Assembly (NCBI GenBank): GCA_037976565.1
Contig: CP137683.1
Coordinates: 9,368,976 to 9,432,975, forward strand
Reading direction: 5' to 3'
Source: Mesocentrotus franciscanus
Taxonomy: Eukaryota > Echinodermata > Echinoidea > Camarodonta > Strongylocentrotidae
DNA: 64,000 nt
In this document: positions 62,101-63,379 of the stretch, one piece after another
Position numbering within the stretch: position 1 is the first letter of the stretch
Layout of the letters: every line of letters begins with the position of its first letter
The notes under the pieces: generated by a model
What the model was told of the DNA's origin: nothing
Databases searched by the model: none
What the model saw: only the letters and a program-made list of their open reading frames with translations
Translations under genes and position numbers: made by a program

Positions 62101-63230
62101 GTTTGTGTCTTTACAGCCAGTGGTTCAGAGAGGTGCCTTGCAGACGACGAAGACGATTGTTCCATCATCTTTACCTATGCAAAGTCAGCCAACGGCTCCC
62201 TCGTCTTATATGTGCAGAAAGAAAAAGGTAAAAAAAGGGCCTTTTATTCATTCTAGGTGAAGTATTGTATATTATTTGTCTGGAGAGGAGAGGGAAGGGG
62301 AGGTCAAAGGTTTTTAAAGCCACATAGTAGTCAGTATCCATGTGTATTGCATCATCATTCACCAACACCAGATTTGGTTGAATTACTAACTAACGTGTGC
62401 ACAGGTCTCTCAGGCAGCAAAACTCACTGTCCCACCAGAAAATACTAGAAGCACTAGCTGCACTACCGCAAAATCCCCTCTAGCGCCATCTCAGGTCAGC
62501 TGTAGCAGTATGGTCCCTAAATCGCTGCTTCCCTAGCTACGCTATTGGTTCTCGCATCGAGTCCTCTATCTGTGAAGTGCAAATTAGGTATTGGGTTACG
62601 CACGGTTGGCAAGTTGACCATGAGATAGCGCTATGCAATAAACAGTATGCTAGGGCAGAAAGTTCATCAGTTCAGTATCACTTTAAAGCAAACTCTGCAA
62701 TCTTTGAACAATTTAATCGATCTCATCCCTCAATCAAGTATTGTCTTGCTTTTTCTATTCTATGATTAATTGCAAAAACCTGCCTTGAACCCAAGTATGT
62801 TCATGGACCTGGTTATGATTATATTGTAATTCTACAAAAACATACATTGCTACAATACTTTTCTTTGAAATAAAGAAAAGATTACAGCAACAAGAAGGGG
62901 ACAAAATTCAAATCATCTGTGCGCTGATAACGGCTGCCAGAGCTAAAGCTTGGGTAATAATTTCCAAAGCTCTTTGGAAGCGCATAAAGATGTTATTTCA
63001 TAACGTATTATGCGCTATACAAGAACTGAATATTATTGTTATTATTGTTATTGTTTTCGACAGTATGCTTTGAACCAGTGGTCATCATGCATGTCATCAT
63101 TGGTATCGTCGTTGGTATCATCATCGTGGGATTGGCCCTCCTCCTTGTGTGGAGGTTGCTCGTCTATGTTCAAGACAGTAGAGAATTTGCATCATTTGAG
63201 AAAGAAAGAGCAGGAACGCATTGGGGACAG
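17762..63230 (+). CDS. Integrin beta subunit, multi-exon gene (22 coding exons, 3' end outside window)
   Basis: Joined exons encode a type I membrane receptor subunit that pairs with an integrin alpha chain at the cell surface to bind extracellular matrix and link to the cytoskeleton. Domain order: signal peptide (1-25), PSI (about 26-85), hybrid part 1 (about 89-130), I-like/VWA (about 131-370), hybrid part 2 (about 370-445), four I-EGF modules (about 452-632), beta-tail (about 633-705), transmembrane helix (about 714-738), cytoplasmic start (739-765). Metal sites are intact: MIDAS DLSKS (D142, S144, S146), ADMIDAS D149/D150, SyMBS D181, N233, D235, E238, and MIDAS D269. Exon phases join without conflict everywhere except inside exon 19, where one extra base breaks the frame. 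The cytoplasmic NPxY exon is not in the window. The family is certain; the paralogue is not. Confidence 0.96.
19410..19833. mobile_element. TA-flanked element (CCGTAAAT ends) carrying a LINE fragment
   Basis: TA at 19408-19409 and 19834-19835. Ends are CCGTAAATCTCCATGTATAAG and CGGATATTTACGG, with GTGTATAAGACGCACCC inside the left end and GTGCGCCTTGTACACGG inside the right. Two other copies of the surrounding repeat lack it, so it is an insertion. Confidence 0.65.
19545..19770 (-). pseudogene. Truncated non-LTR reverse transcriptase fragment
   Basis: The minus strand reads about 70 codons without a stop: [15 protein letters not shown] then [19 protein letters not shown]. [20 protein letters not shown] is a signature of LINE (CR1/Jockey-like) reverse transcriptases. 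The catalytic ADD segment that should follow is missing, so it is a dead fragment. Confidence 0.85.
21180..21415 (+). mobile_element. LINE-type 3' end
   Basis: A T-rich 3' region ending ATGGAGATGTGGAAATAAAA then TTCAATTTAATTCAAG. A polyadenylation-like signal followed by a short AATTY tail is common in CR1/L2-like 3' ends. No coding part is attached. Confidence 0.5.
21694..21773 (+). CDS. Integrin beta exon 2: PSI domain, first part
   Basis: Follows TTTCAG and ends before GTAAGT. It encodes residues 26-52, including [14 protein letters not shown] and CGWC, the cysteine pattern of the plexin-semaphorin-integrin (PSI) domain at the amino end of every integrin beta chain. PSI cysteines form a small disulfide knot, and one links over a long distance to the I-EGF region in known integrins. 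It enters in phase 1 and leaves in phase 0, matching its neighbours. Confidence 0.95.
22452..22556. repeat. Tandem duplication, about 50-bp unit
   Basis: ATCAATATTCTGTTTRTAAAC and AATCAATTTACAATG occur twice in direct order. Confidence 0.85.
23087..23367 (+). mobile_element. tRNA-derived SINE, complete
   Basis: The head 23091-23160 folds as a tRNA: GTGCCG pairs with CGGCAC, an A-box-like TGGTCAAGTGG and a B-box GGTTCGAGACC are present, so RNA polymerase III could transcribe it. A body of about 180 bp follows (AATGTCCTTGGCAAGACATT, GGTACCTGGCAGGAATTAAT) and it ends in AAGCGCTATATAAAAACTG plus (TTA)n. It is not a working tRNA gene: the body continues and the anticodon arm is imperfect. Confidence 0.82.
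23530..23900. repeat. Tandem duplication, about 182-bp unit
   Basis: TTTATTTGATCTAAYAAACTT, AAGCTTAGGATTT, ATAACCCACACTTCCTGTT and CCAACACAAA blocks repeat once in direct order with moderate divergence. Confidence 0.8.
25687..25980. mobile_element. Foldback MITE 'GGGGTGTTTCACAAAG', copy 1
   Basis: Left GGGGGTGTTTCACAAAGACT and right TCTTTGTGAAACACCCCC are perfect inverses, and CTATGGCAGGCCGTTCATG and its complement continue the arms. About 290 bp, no coding content. Other copies: 41118-41860 and 58918-59210. Confidence 0.8.
26569..26720 (+). mobile_element. Decayed SINE
   Basis: AAGTCGCCGGACTGTGGATC, CAGTTCAAGTCTTGGCC and AATCTACATTGC...CAACCCAGG match the SINE at 23087 with many changes. 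The B-box and tail are eroded. Confidence 0.6.
27340..27420 (-). mobile_element. SINE 3' tail remnant
   Basis: TTATATAGCGCCTAACACTT and CTCTAAGCGCTCTACAATAA in reverse match the tail of the tRNA-derived SINE; similar to 1799-1872. Confidence 0.55.
27628..27803. repeat. 'CCTGTxTATAAAGACC' element, copy 1
   Basis: AACCTGTGTATAAAGACCGC, a central ACAGGCTCCTTTAGTACAG, then GTGGTCTTTATAGACAGG. The same inverted modular structure occurs at 29818-30008, 30053-30168, 31286-31492 and 33629-33830. Confidence 0.75.
27923..28030 (+). CDS. Integrin beta exon 3: PSI domain, second part
   Basis: Acceptor TTCAAAG, donor ATG|GTAAGG, 108 nt, phase 0 on both sides. It encodes residues 53-88, from [12 protein letters not shown] to STIRVMM, with the remaining PSI cysteines (QCD, GCS) and one N-glycosylation sequon (NYT). 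Odd point: the last roughly 22 bases of this exon plus the donor are homologous to the junctions of a tandem repeat that fills the start of intron 3 (see 28008-28880). Confidence 0.93.
28008..28880. repeat. Four-unit tandem repeat that includes the exon 3 end and donor
   Basis: Units of about 145-175 bp (after removing the MITE at 28051-28239) share GGTACTATxACARTTATTATGG, TAAAGCCAATACCYTGT, CTGGTCAGACCTCACCG and AAAGGGATCAYACATG. The first unit begins with the last roughly 22 bases of exon 3 (AGTACTATTAGAGTTATGATG) and its donor at 28031. The equivalent donor positions in later units fall at 28397, 28560 and 28704. Of these, GGTAAAG at 28560 looks most donor-like. Confidence 0.7.
28051..28239. 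mobile_element. TTAA-flanked MITE (family 3), copy 1
   Basis: Ends TTAAAGCCCCACTGCACTA and CAAAGTGCAGACAGGCTTTAA. Internal ATAGCAAACAATGCCTAAT and CATGGTCCCCCTTTTCTTA. It lies 18 bp after the exon 3 donor and interrupts the first tandem unit. Related copies: 37048-37240 and 58621-58812. Confidence 0.8.
29703..29790 (+). CDS. Integrin beta exon 4: PSI to hybrid domain
   Basis: Acceptor GCTAG, donor before GTAAGA, 88 nt, phase 0 in and phase 1 out. Residues 89-117 run from DTPLSNAG to QQVELKLRR. The [12 protein letters not shown] stretch matches the conserved start of the hybrid domain in integrin beta chains (the PQxxxLxLR signature). No cysteines, as expected here. Confidence 0.93.
29818..30170. 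repeat. Two 'CCTGTxTATAAAGACC' elements, copies 2 and 3
   Basis: GTGAAACCTGTATATAAAGAC at 29821 and CAGTCAAACCTGTCTATTAAG at 30053 each start a module containing GTGGTCTTTATAGxCAGGTGG and a matching inverse. They lie about 30 bp after exon 4 and fill the beginning of intron 4. Confidence 0.72.
31286..31492. repeat. 'CCTGTxTATAAAGACC' element, copy 4
   Basis: AAACCTGTCTTTAAAGACCAC, then AGGTGGTCTTTAGGTACAGG, then ATGTGGTCTTTATAGACAGG, ending with GCAGGTTTCACTGTAC. This is the same modular inverted arrangement as at 29818. Confidence 0.72.
32903..33305. repeat. (CTT)n/(CCT)n polypyrimidine tract, about 400 bp
   Basis: Nearly 100 bp of pure TTC triplets, then alternating TTC and CCT blocks to 33300, with three CACTTCCTC units at the end. 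The sense strand is almost all pyrimidine. It yields spurious poly-Leu, poly-Ser and poly-Phe frames up to 312 codons. Confidence 0.97.
33315..33424. repeat. (ACT)n microsatellite
   Basis: Imperfect ACT triplets, ending 60 bp before the exon 5 acceptor. Confidence 0.95.
33484..33615 (+). CDS. Integrin beta exon 5: hybrid domain and MIDAS of the I-like domain
   Basis: Acceptor TTGACAG, donor before GTATGT, phase 1 to phase 1. Residues 118-161 include [19 protein letters not shown], the canonical entry to the beta I-like domain. DLSKS supplies D142, S144 and S146 of the metal-ion-dependent adhesion site, and the following MEDD supplies the ADMIDAS aspartates D149 and D150. All ligand-binding metal residues are present. 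The acceptor sits 60 bp after a long (CTT)n/(ACT)n repeat block. Confidence 0.97.
33629..33830. repeat. 'CCTGTxTATAAAGACC' element, copy 5
   Basis: GTGAAACCTGTCTATAAAGAC begins 14 bp after the exon 5 donor, followed by AGTGGTCTTTACAGGCAGGTG and ATGTGGTCTTTATAGACTGG, ending near GATCCGACTGTACATG. Confidence 0.75.
33985..34140. mobile_element. Small foldback element 'GTTTCACAAAGC', copy 1
   Basis: CCCGTTTCACAAAGCC and AGTTTTGTGAAATGGGGCCC are inverted ends; CAATGACAAATTACAAAAATC pairs with the TGTCATTTGTCACTGATGAC side. About 150 bp. Related foldbacks: 36670-36835 and 52115-52265. Confidence 0.65.
34316..34412 (+). CDS. Integrin beta exon 6: I-like domain
   Basis: Acceptor TTTGCAG, donor AA|GTAAGT, phase 1 in and phase 2 out. 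Residues 162-193 contain [18 protein letters not shown] and [12 protein letters not shown], the core [12 protein letters not shown](2)-MPY block of integrin beta chains. D181 is the position that contributes to the synergistic metal site. NIT is a sequon. Confidence 0.97.
34600..34765 (-). mobile_element. SINE fragment
   Basis: TTTATATAGTGCACAATAC, CCCCGGTCATTGGATT and TGGGGAGCATTCCAGCCAG match the minus-strand SINE body at 45459-45978. No head is visible. Confidence 0.6.
34825..34947 (+). pseudogene. LINE open reading frame 2, carboxyl end
   Basis: The plus strand reads [20 protein letters not shown] then FKQHLKKHT and a stop. W/R-N-x-LP-x-x-x-R...SLxxFKxxLKxxL is the typical last segment of CR1/L2/Jockey-like reverse transcriptase proteins. 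It is followed by AAAGGCGCTATATAGATCC and a (TTA)n tail, consistent with the 3' end of a truncated insertion. Confidence 0.75.
35023..35219. repeat. Compound microsatellite (TTA/TTG)n, (ATC)n, (TAG)n
   Basis: Three trinucleotide tracts in a row, growing from the LINE tail at about 35020. Confidence 0.95.
35211..35605. repeat. Tandem duplication, 232-bp unit
   Basis: GGAGTAGTATTATTG at 35211 and 35443 begin two nearly identical copies (CACTGCATCAGATCACTTG, GAATGGAAATTRCGTGAGTT, CACTTTCACTTGGGTGTGTG). The first unit ends with another copy of the LINE tail. Few mismatches suggest a recent event. Confidence 0.9.
36200..36445. repeat. Dispersed repeat 'AACAATGCATTTTxCAAC', copy 2
   Basis: Matches 19310-19975 and 55968-56190. 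It runs to about 40 bp before the exon 7 acceptor. Upstream at 36205-36225, GATTGTGTTTTAAAGGAATAAC is the uninterrupted version of the site filled by a MITE at 55587. Confidence 0.7.
36483..36567 (+). CDS. Integrin beta exon 7: specificity-determining loop
   Basis: Acceptor TCTTTCAG, donor TCA|GTGAGT, phase 2 to phase 0. Residues 194-222 (split K, then [20 protein letters not shown]). The cysteine pair C199 and C202 closes the specificity-determining loop that helps choose the ligand. Only two residues separate the cysteines, against five or six in common vertebrate beta chains, a form I associate with invertebrate beta subunits. Confidence 0.96.
36670..36835. mobile_element. Small foldback element 'GGGCCCTGTTTCATAAAAC'
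   Basis: GGGCCCTGTTTCATAAAACT and the inverse GTTTTATGAAACAGGCCCC end a 160-bp element; TTGTTATCAATAACA pairs with GTTGTTATTGATAACA. Copy 2 at 52115-52265 keeps the same arms. Confidence 0.72.
37048..37240. mobile_element. TTAA-flanked MITE (family 3), copy 2
   Basis: Starts at TTAAAGCCCCTCTGCTCTAG after 37044 and ends CTACAAGTAGTACAGTGGGG-CTT. It shares GAGGATCATGGGGGACCAAC and GGCATTGTTTTCTATATAG with the other copies, in the opposite orientation to 28051. It lies 70 bp before exon 8. One TTAA is mutated. Confidence 0.72.
37313..37399 (+). CDS. Integrin beta exon 8: SyMBS metal site segment
   Basis: Acceptor TAATAG, donor GGG|GTAAGA, 87 nt, phase 0 both sides. Residues 223-251 contain [17 protein letters not shown], the most conserved block in the I-like domain. 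N233, D235, P237 and E238 are the residues that bind the synergistic metal, and E238 also reaches the MIDAS ion in known structures. Confidence 0.97.
37729..37850. mobile_element. Truncated family 1 MITE
   Basis: TTTAAAGAGAAGGCTGAGTTC starts the element as in the intact copies, then AGTTTGGAAGAATATCGTAG; the right end is not found before exon 9. Confidence 0.6.
37945..38028 (+). CDS. Integrin beta exon 9: I-like domain
   Basis: Acceptor CAATAG, donor AAG|GTATGT, 84 nt, phase 0 both sides. Residues 252-279 read [18 protein letters not shown] then [10 protein letters not shown], matching the IGWR...RLLVFSTDAGFHFAGDGK consensus. D269 is the third MIDAS aspartate. A truncated copy of the TTAAAGAGAAGG MITE lies about 200 bp upstream. 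Confidence 0.97.
38365..38600. mobile_element. Small TIR element 'GTTGTATTGxCCTTT'
   Basis: GTTGTATTGCCCTTTAGG at 38365 and the inverse CGCAAAGGACAATACAAC near 38577-38594, with GGTCGGTCGGTCGATTTTC just inside the left end and GGGGTCGGTCGC just inside the right. The interior is A- and T-rich. Confidence 0.55.
38641..39019. mobile_element. TTAA-flanked MITE (family 1)
   Basis: TTAA at 38637-38640 and 39020-39023. Ends AGAGAAGGTTCAGTTCTGG and ACTCAACTTTATC. More diverged than the 17-kb and 55-kb copies. Confidence 0.8.
39660..40110 (+). repeat. Dispersed repeat with 62-bp internal tandem units
   Basis: The first half shares blocks with 11200-11570 in reverse. The second half, 39909-40095, has three copies of CAGTCTGAATGCCCCTTTCA plus GTTTTGTATAAATKTTGTCC at about 62-bp spacing. 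Confidence 0.75.
40440..40865. repeat. Tandem duplication, about 220-bp unit
   Basis: CTTCAAAAATAGCCTT, ACCAATTTTxGATCTGGATC, AACAGCACTACTGTAT and AGCTTGYAGGAAGTGAAG occur twice in direct order, with small indels. Confidence 0.88.
41118..41860. mobile_element. Foldback MITE 'GGGGTGTTTCACAAAG', copy 2, interrupted
   Basis: Left GGGGTGTTTCACAAAGACTA and right CTTTGTGAAACACTCCCC. About 450 bp of unrelated DNA between 41280 and 41740 includes a (GGTAT)n run at 41336-41357, probably a later insertion. Confidence 0.65.
43088..43306 (-). mobile_element. tRNA-derived SINE
   Basis: In reverse: TGGTCGAGTGGATTATG (A-box region), GGTTCGAGTCCCGCCACGGC (B-box) and AATGTCCTTTGGCAAGACAT, then the body as at 23087. 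It lacks the (TTA)n tail. Confidence 0.75.
43668..43748 (+). CDS. Integrin beta exon 10: I-like domain
   Basis: Acceptor CCTTCAG, donor TTG|GTAAGT, 81 nt, phase 0 both sides. Residues 280-306 read [20 protein letters not shown] then YTMSHYL. LGGI-x-x-PNDGxCHL and the YTMSHYxDYPS continuation are invariant in integrin beta chains. NYT is a sequon. Confidence 0.97.
44290..44440 (+). repeat. (ATC)n run and tRNA-like SINE fragment
   Basis: ATTATCATCATCATC at 44313-44350 is followed by GGAGGCGTGATTGCTCAGTG, similar to the 5' half of a tRNA-derived SINE head. The 3' half is eroded. Confidence 0.4.
44533..44628 (+). CDS. Integrin beta exon 11: I-like domain
   Basis: Acceptor TTCCAG, donor AAT|GTAAGT, 96 nt, phase 0 both sides. 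Residues 307-338 start [20 protein letters not shown] and continue [12 protein letters not shown], the DYPSIxxL...IPIFAVT block that forms a late beta strand and helix of the I-like domain. Confidence 0.97.
44907..45173. mobile_element. Foldback element enclosing a tRNA-like segment
   Basis: Arms of about 85 bp, 44907-44994 and 45090-45173, are almost perfect inverses (TTACACCCAGTAAATAAGAT against ATCTTATTTACTGGGTGTAA). The loop holds GGAACCAGCAGGATTTGAAC, a B-box-like tRNA segment on the minus strand. A further plus-strand copy of the loop and one arm is at 45265-45415. Confidence 0.75.
45265..45418 (+). mobile_element. tRNA-derived SINE, second type
   Basis: GATGGCCTGGTGGTAGAGTC is an A-box region, followed by AGATTCAAATCCCACTGGTTCC (B-box) and CTTATTTACTCGGTGTAAGC, the sequence shared with the foldback arms just upstream. 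Confidence 0.55.
45459..45978 (-). mobile_element. tRNA-derived SINE with internal 210-bp tandem duplication
   Basis: In reverse, the head at 45905-45978 has GTCGTAGTCGAGTGATCTAA and GGTTTCGATCACTCGCACAG as A- and B-box regions. The body is duplicated: CGATCAAAGCGCTTACAGTA starts at 45460 and 45671, each followed by CACTCCCTTGGGGAGCATTC. Confidence 0.72.
46056..46145 (+). CDS. Integrin beta exon 12: end of I-like domain
   Basis: Acceptor CTGCAG, donor AGT|GTAAGT, 90 nt, phase 0 both sides. Residues 339-368 begin [18 protein letters not shown] and end [11 protein letters not shown]. This is the last helix of the I-like domain, whose movement couples head opening to the hybrid swing-out. NLT is a sequon. 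Confidence 0.96.
46634..46821 (+). CDS. Integrin beta exon 13: hybrid domain, second half
   Basis: Acceptor TCTCACAG, donor AC|GTGAGT, 188 nt, phase 0 in and phase 2 out. Residues 369-430 begin [20 protein letters not shown] and include [17 protein letters not shown] and ATGCP. It returns to the hybrid beta-sandwich after the inserted I-like domain. NVT and NFT are sequons. This is the longest coding exon in the window. Confidence 0.96.
48010..49060. repeat. GA-rich minisatellite, about 136-bp unit, six copies
   Basis: GATATAGTAGGGAACAGCGA recurs at about 48145, 48281, 48419, 48555, 48695 and 48825, each with AGAAGGACATGGAAAGAGAG and GGAGCAATAGAGAGAG. GA microsatellite flanks both sides. All three minus frames are open over 288-383 codons because the purine-only strand lacks stops; these are not genes. 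Confidence 0.95.
49467..50536. mobile_element. hAT-like element, 1070 bp, with 8-bp target duplication
   Basis: TCCTGTGT flanks it at 49459-49466 and 50537-50544, and the ends CAAGCCTTCGA and its imperfect inverse TCTAAGGCTTG are terminal inverted repeats. Eight-base duplications suit hAT transposons. It is richer in CpG than its surroundings (GGCGCAAGTG, GCGCGATCGC, ACGCACGTACGTACGTAC). A 69-codon frame at 50084-50293 begins [14 protein letters not shown], an isolated CxxC motif; no transposase domain is present. Confidence 0.65.
52115..52265. mobile_element. Small foldback element, second copy of 36670-36835
   Basis: GGGCTGTGTTTCATGAAACT and the inverse TTGATGAAATGGGCCCC; central TTATAAGCTACTG and CATAGATCTGTGG are shared with 36670. 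Confidence 0.7.
52358..52442 (+). CDS. Integrin beta exon 14: hybrid end and start of I-EGF1
   Basis: Acceptor TTATTAG, 85 nt, phase 2 in and phase 0 out. Residues 431-459 include [16 protein letters not shown] then CDCECEAQK. The RPIGFxEEL motif ends the hybrid domain, and the CxCxC cluster opens the cysteine-rich stalk. The donor is GC, not GT (AAG|GCAAGT). Reading on past it gives a stop after seven codons, so the exon must end here, and phase and homology join it directly to exon 15. Confidence 0.95.
53713..53780. repeat. Repeat shared with 62600-62680
   Basis: GTTGGCAAGTTGACCATGAG, ATAAACAGTAYGCTAGGGCA and AAAGTTCATCAGTTCA are nearly identical at both places; family unknown. Confidence 0.75.
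54040..54118 (+). mobile_element. LINE-like 3' end with A-rich tail
   Basis: TTGAATAAAGACTTTATTTG then AAGAAGAAGAAAAAAAAAAG: an AATAAA signal and A-rich tail ending 37 bp before the exon 15 acceptor. The coding part is missing. Confidence 0.5.
54157..54299 (+). CDS. Integrin beta exon 15: I-EGF1 and start of I-EGF2
   Basis: Acceptor CTTTTCAG, donor TC|GTGAGT, 143 nt, phase 0 in and phase 2 out. Residues 460-506 include [20 protein letters not shown] and GRYCEC, a textbook integrin-EGF module (CxxGxGxxxCGxCxCxxGxxGxxCEC). The EDNDAPC tail matches the linker before I-EGF2. NGT is a sequon. A LINE-like A-rich 3' end stops 37 bp upstream. Confidence 0.96.
55196..55268 (+). CDS. Integrin beta exon 16: I-EGF2
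   Basis: Acceptor CGTTCAG, donor CCG|GTGAGT, 73 nt, phase 2 in and phase 0 out. Residues 507-531 read (S)[20 protein letters not shown] and then FPRP. The CSGRGxCxCGxCxC pattern is the core of I-EGF2. NTS is a sequon. Confidence 0.96.
55587..55956. mobile_element. TTAA-flanked MITE (family 1) in intron 16
   Basis: TTAA at 55583-55586 and 55957-55960. Ends AGAGAAGGTTGAGTTCTGGG and CCAGAACTCAACTTTTATC. It sits within the AACAATGCATTTT dispersed repeat, whose uninterrupted version is at 36210. Confidence 0.85.
55968..56190. repeat. Dispersed repeat 'AACAATGCATTTTGCAGC', copy 3
   Basis: Same blocks as 19310 and 36200, ending about 35 bp before the exon 17 acceptor. Confidence 0.7.
56223..56304 (+). 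CDS. Integrin beta exon 17: I-EGF2 end, I-EGF3 start
   Basis: Acceptor GTCCCAG, donor before GTGAGT, 82 nt, phase 0 in and phase 1 out. Residues 532-558 read [20 protein letters not shown] then YLGELCG. [14 protein letters not shown] is nearly invariant between integrin beta chains. A dispersed repeat runs to within about 40 bp of the acceptor. Confidence 0.97.
56345..56812. repeat. (GAATT)n pentanucleotide array
   Basis: About 470 bp of GAATT/GAACT/GAAAT variants filling most of intron 17 up to 26 bp before the exon 18 acceptor. Two sub-blocks (AATTGAACTGARCCRTACTG at 56393 and 56617) suggest a higher-order duplication. Confidence 0.95.
56838..56962 (+). CDS. Integrin beta exon 18: I-EGF3 and start of I-EGF4
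   Basis: Acceptor CATACAG, donor GAT|GTAAGA, 125 nt, phase 1 in and phase 0 out. Residues 559-600 include [20 protein letters not shown] and SGDACEC, then [11 protein letters not shown]. The usual CxCGxCxC core is stretched here: eight residues, DEYSRRSQ, separate two cysteine pairs where two residues are common. A GA microsatellite starts about 20 bp after the donor. Confidence 0.95.
56978..57275. repeat. (GA)n and G-rich repeat
   Basis: Four diverged units of GA runs, each followed by GGGGGGCTAGTTGGAAGGAG-like sequence and TGACATGT, starting 16 bp after the exon 18 donor. Minus-strand frames here are spurious. Confidence 0.92.
58238..58328 (+). CDS. Integrin beta exon 19: I-EGF4, carries a one-base frame disruption
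   Basis: Acceptor TTCACAG, donor CCG|GTAAGT. The first part reads [19 protein letters not shown] in phase 0 from exon 18, matching CNGxGxCxCGxCxC. The last part, [10 protein letters not shown], matches the end of I-EGF4 and joins exon 20 in phase 0, but lies one base out of frame. The exon is 91 nt where 90 would keep frame. The break falls near 58284-58305, around the 12-bp palindrome CTCCTATAGGAG. As read, translation would hit TAG at the third codon of exon 20. It could be a base-call or assembly error, a null allele, or a real truncation. Confidence 0.9.
58621..58808. mobile_element. TTAA-flanked MITE (family 3), copy 3
   Basis: TTAA at 58617-58620 and 58809-58812. Ends AGCCTGTCTGCACTAG and GTGCATTGGGGCT; GAGGATCATGGGGGACCAAC shared with the other copies. 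Confidence 0.82.
58918..59210. mobile_element. Foldback MITE 'GGGGTGTTTCACAAAG', copy 3
   Basis: TGGGGAGTGTTTCACAAAGA and TCTTTGTGAAACACTCCCC are inverted ends; ATGGCAGGCCGTTCATGCCA continues the arms. Confidence 0.8.
59605..59792. repeat. (AAGT)n tetranucleotide repeat
   Basis: Imperfect AAGTAAGT/AAGCAAGT units, ending about 50 bp before the exon 20 acceptor. Many units resemble splice donors (GTAAGT). The minus frame [11 protein letters not shown]... is spurious. Confidence 0.92.
59845..59971 (+). CDS. Integrin beta exon 20: beta-tail domain, first part
   Basis: Acceptor TCCATAG, donor before GTAAGT, 127 nt, phase 0 in and phase 1 out. Residues 631-672 begin [20 protein letters not shown] and include CDKCPF. 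The CxxCVQCxAF motif marks the membrane-proximal beta-tail domain. Phase 0 entry agrees with the second reading frame of exon 19, which supports an indel there rather than a misplaced splice site. Confidence 0.96.
59972..62116 (+). other. Intron 20 (2.1 kb)
   Basis: GT-AG, phase 1. 60000-61360 holds moderately GC-rich sequence (60230-60370), a short poly-C at 60895-60910 and otherwise nothing recognisable; the rest is the foldback element at 61368-62040. Confidence 0.8.
61368..62040. mobile_element. Foldback element 'ATGGCCCTGTCACACCTT'
   Basis: ATGGCCCTGTCACACCTT and its perfect inverse AAGGTGTGACAGGGCCAT are the ends. Arms continue with CCAGCGTATGCCGA against TCGGCATACGCTGG. The middle contains repeated words ACGTATGTxGACGTATTTGACG, ACTTATCTCC and AAGTTATCC. 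Flanking TA suggests a 2-bp duplication, but TAA/TTA cannot be excluded. Confidence 0.75.
62117..62227 (+). CDS. Integrin beta exon 21: beta-tail domain, second part
   Basis: Acceptor TTTACAG, donor before GTAAAA, 111 nt, phase 1 to phase 1. Residues 673-709 read (P)[20 protein letters not shown] and then [16 protein letters not shown]. The C-x(7)-DC-x-x-x-FTY block matches the CxxxDxDDCxFxFTY of known beta-tails. NGS is a sequon. A 673-bp foldback element ends about 76 bp upstream. Confidence 0.95.
62484..62720. repeat. Second copy of the 53713 repeat, partly foldback
   Basis: Shares TTGGCAAGTTGACCATGAGA and GCTAGGGCAGAAAGTTCATC with 53713-53780. Upstream GCGCCATCTCAGGTCAGC is an imperfect inverse of TTGACCATGAGATAGCGC. 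Confidence 0.65.
62920..63053 (+). mobile_element. SINE 3' part abutting exon 22
   Basis: GAGCTAAAGCTTGGGTAATAAT, TTTGGAAGCGCATAAAG and ATGCGCTATACAAGAACTG then (TTATTG)n match the tail of the SINE at 23087. Only TTTTCGACAG separates it from exon 22. Confidence 0.78.
63064..63230 (+). CDS. Integrin beta exon 22: transmembrane helix and membrane-proximal cytoplasmic tail
   Basis: Acceptor TTTCGACAG, donor CAG|GTATGT, phase 1 in and phase 0 out. Residues 710-765: CFEP, then a 25-residue hydrophobic helix ([18 protein letters not shown] and LALLLVW), then [20 protein letters not shown]. The [12 protein letters not shown] block corresponds to the HDRREFAKFEKE segment that contacts alpha-chain GFFKR, talin and alpha-actinin. 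The NPxY exon should follow downstream but is not seen before 64000. The acceptor lies directly after a SINE tail. Confidence 0.97.
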
Positions 63231-63303
63231 GTATGTGAATTTCTTTCTCTCTCCCACTTTCTCTATTTGTCTGCCAGTCTATTTCTCTTTTTGCCTGCCC
63301 TCC

Positions 63304-63379
<76 letters not shown>

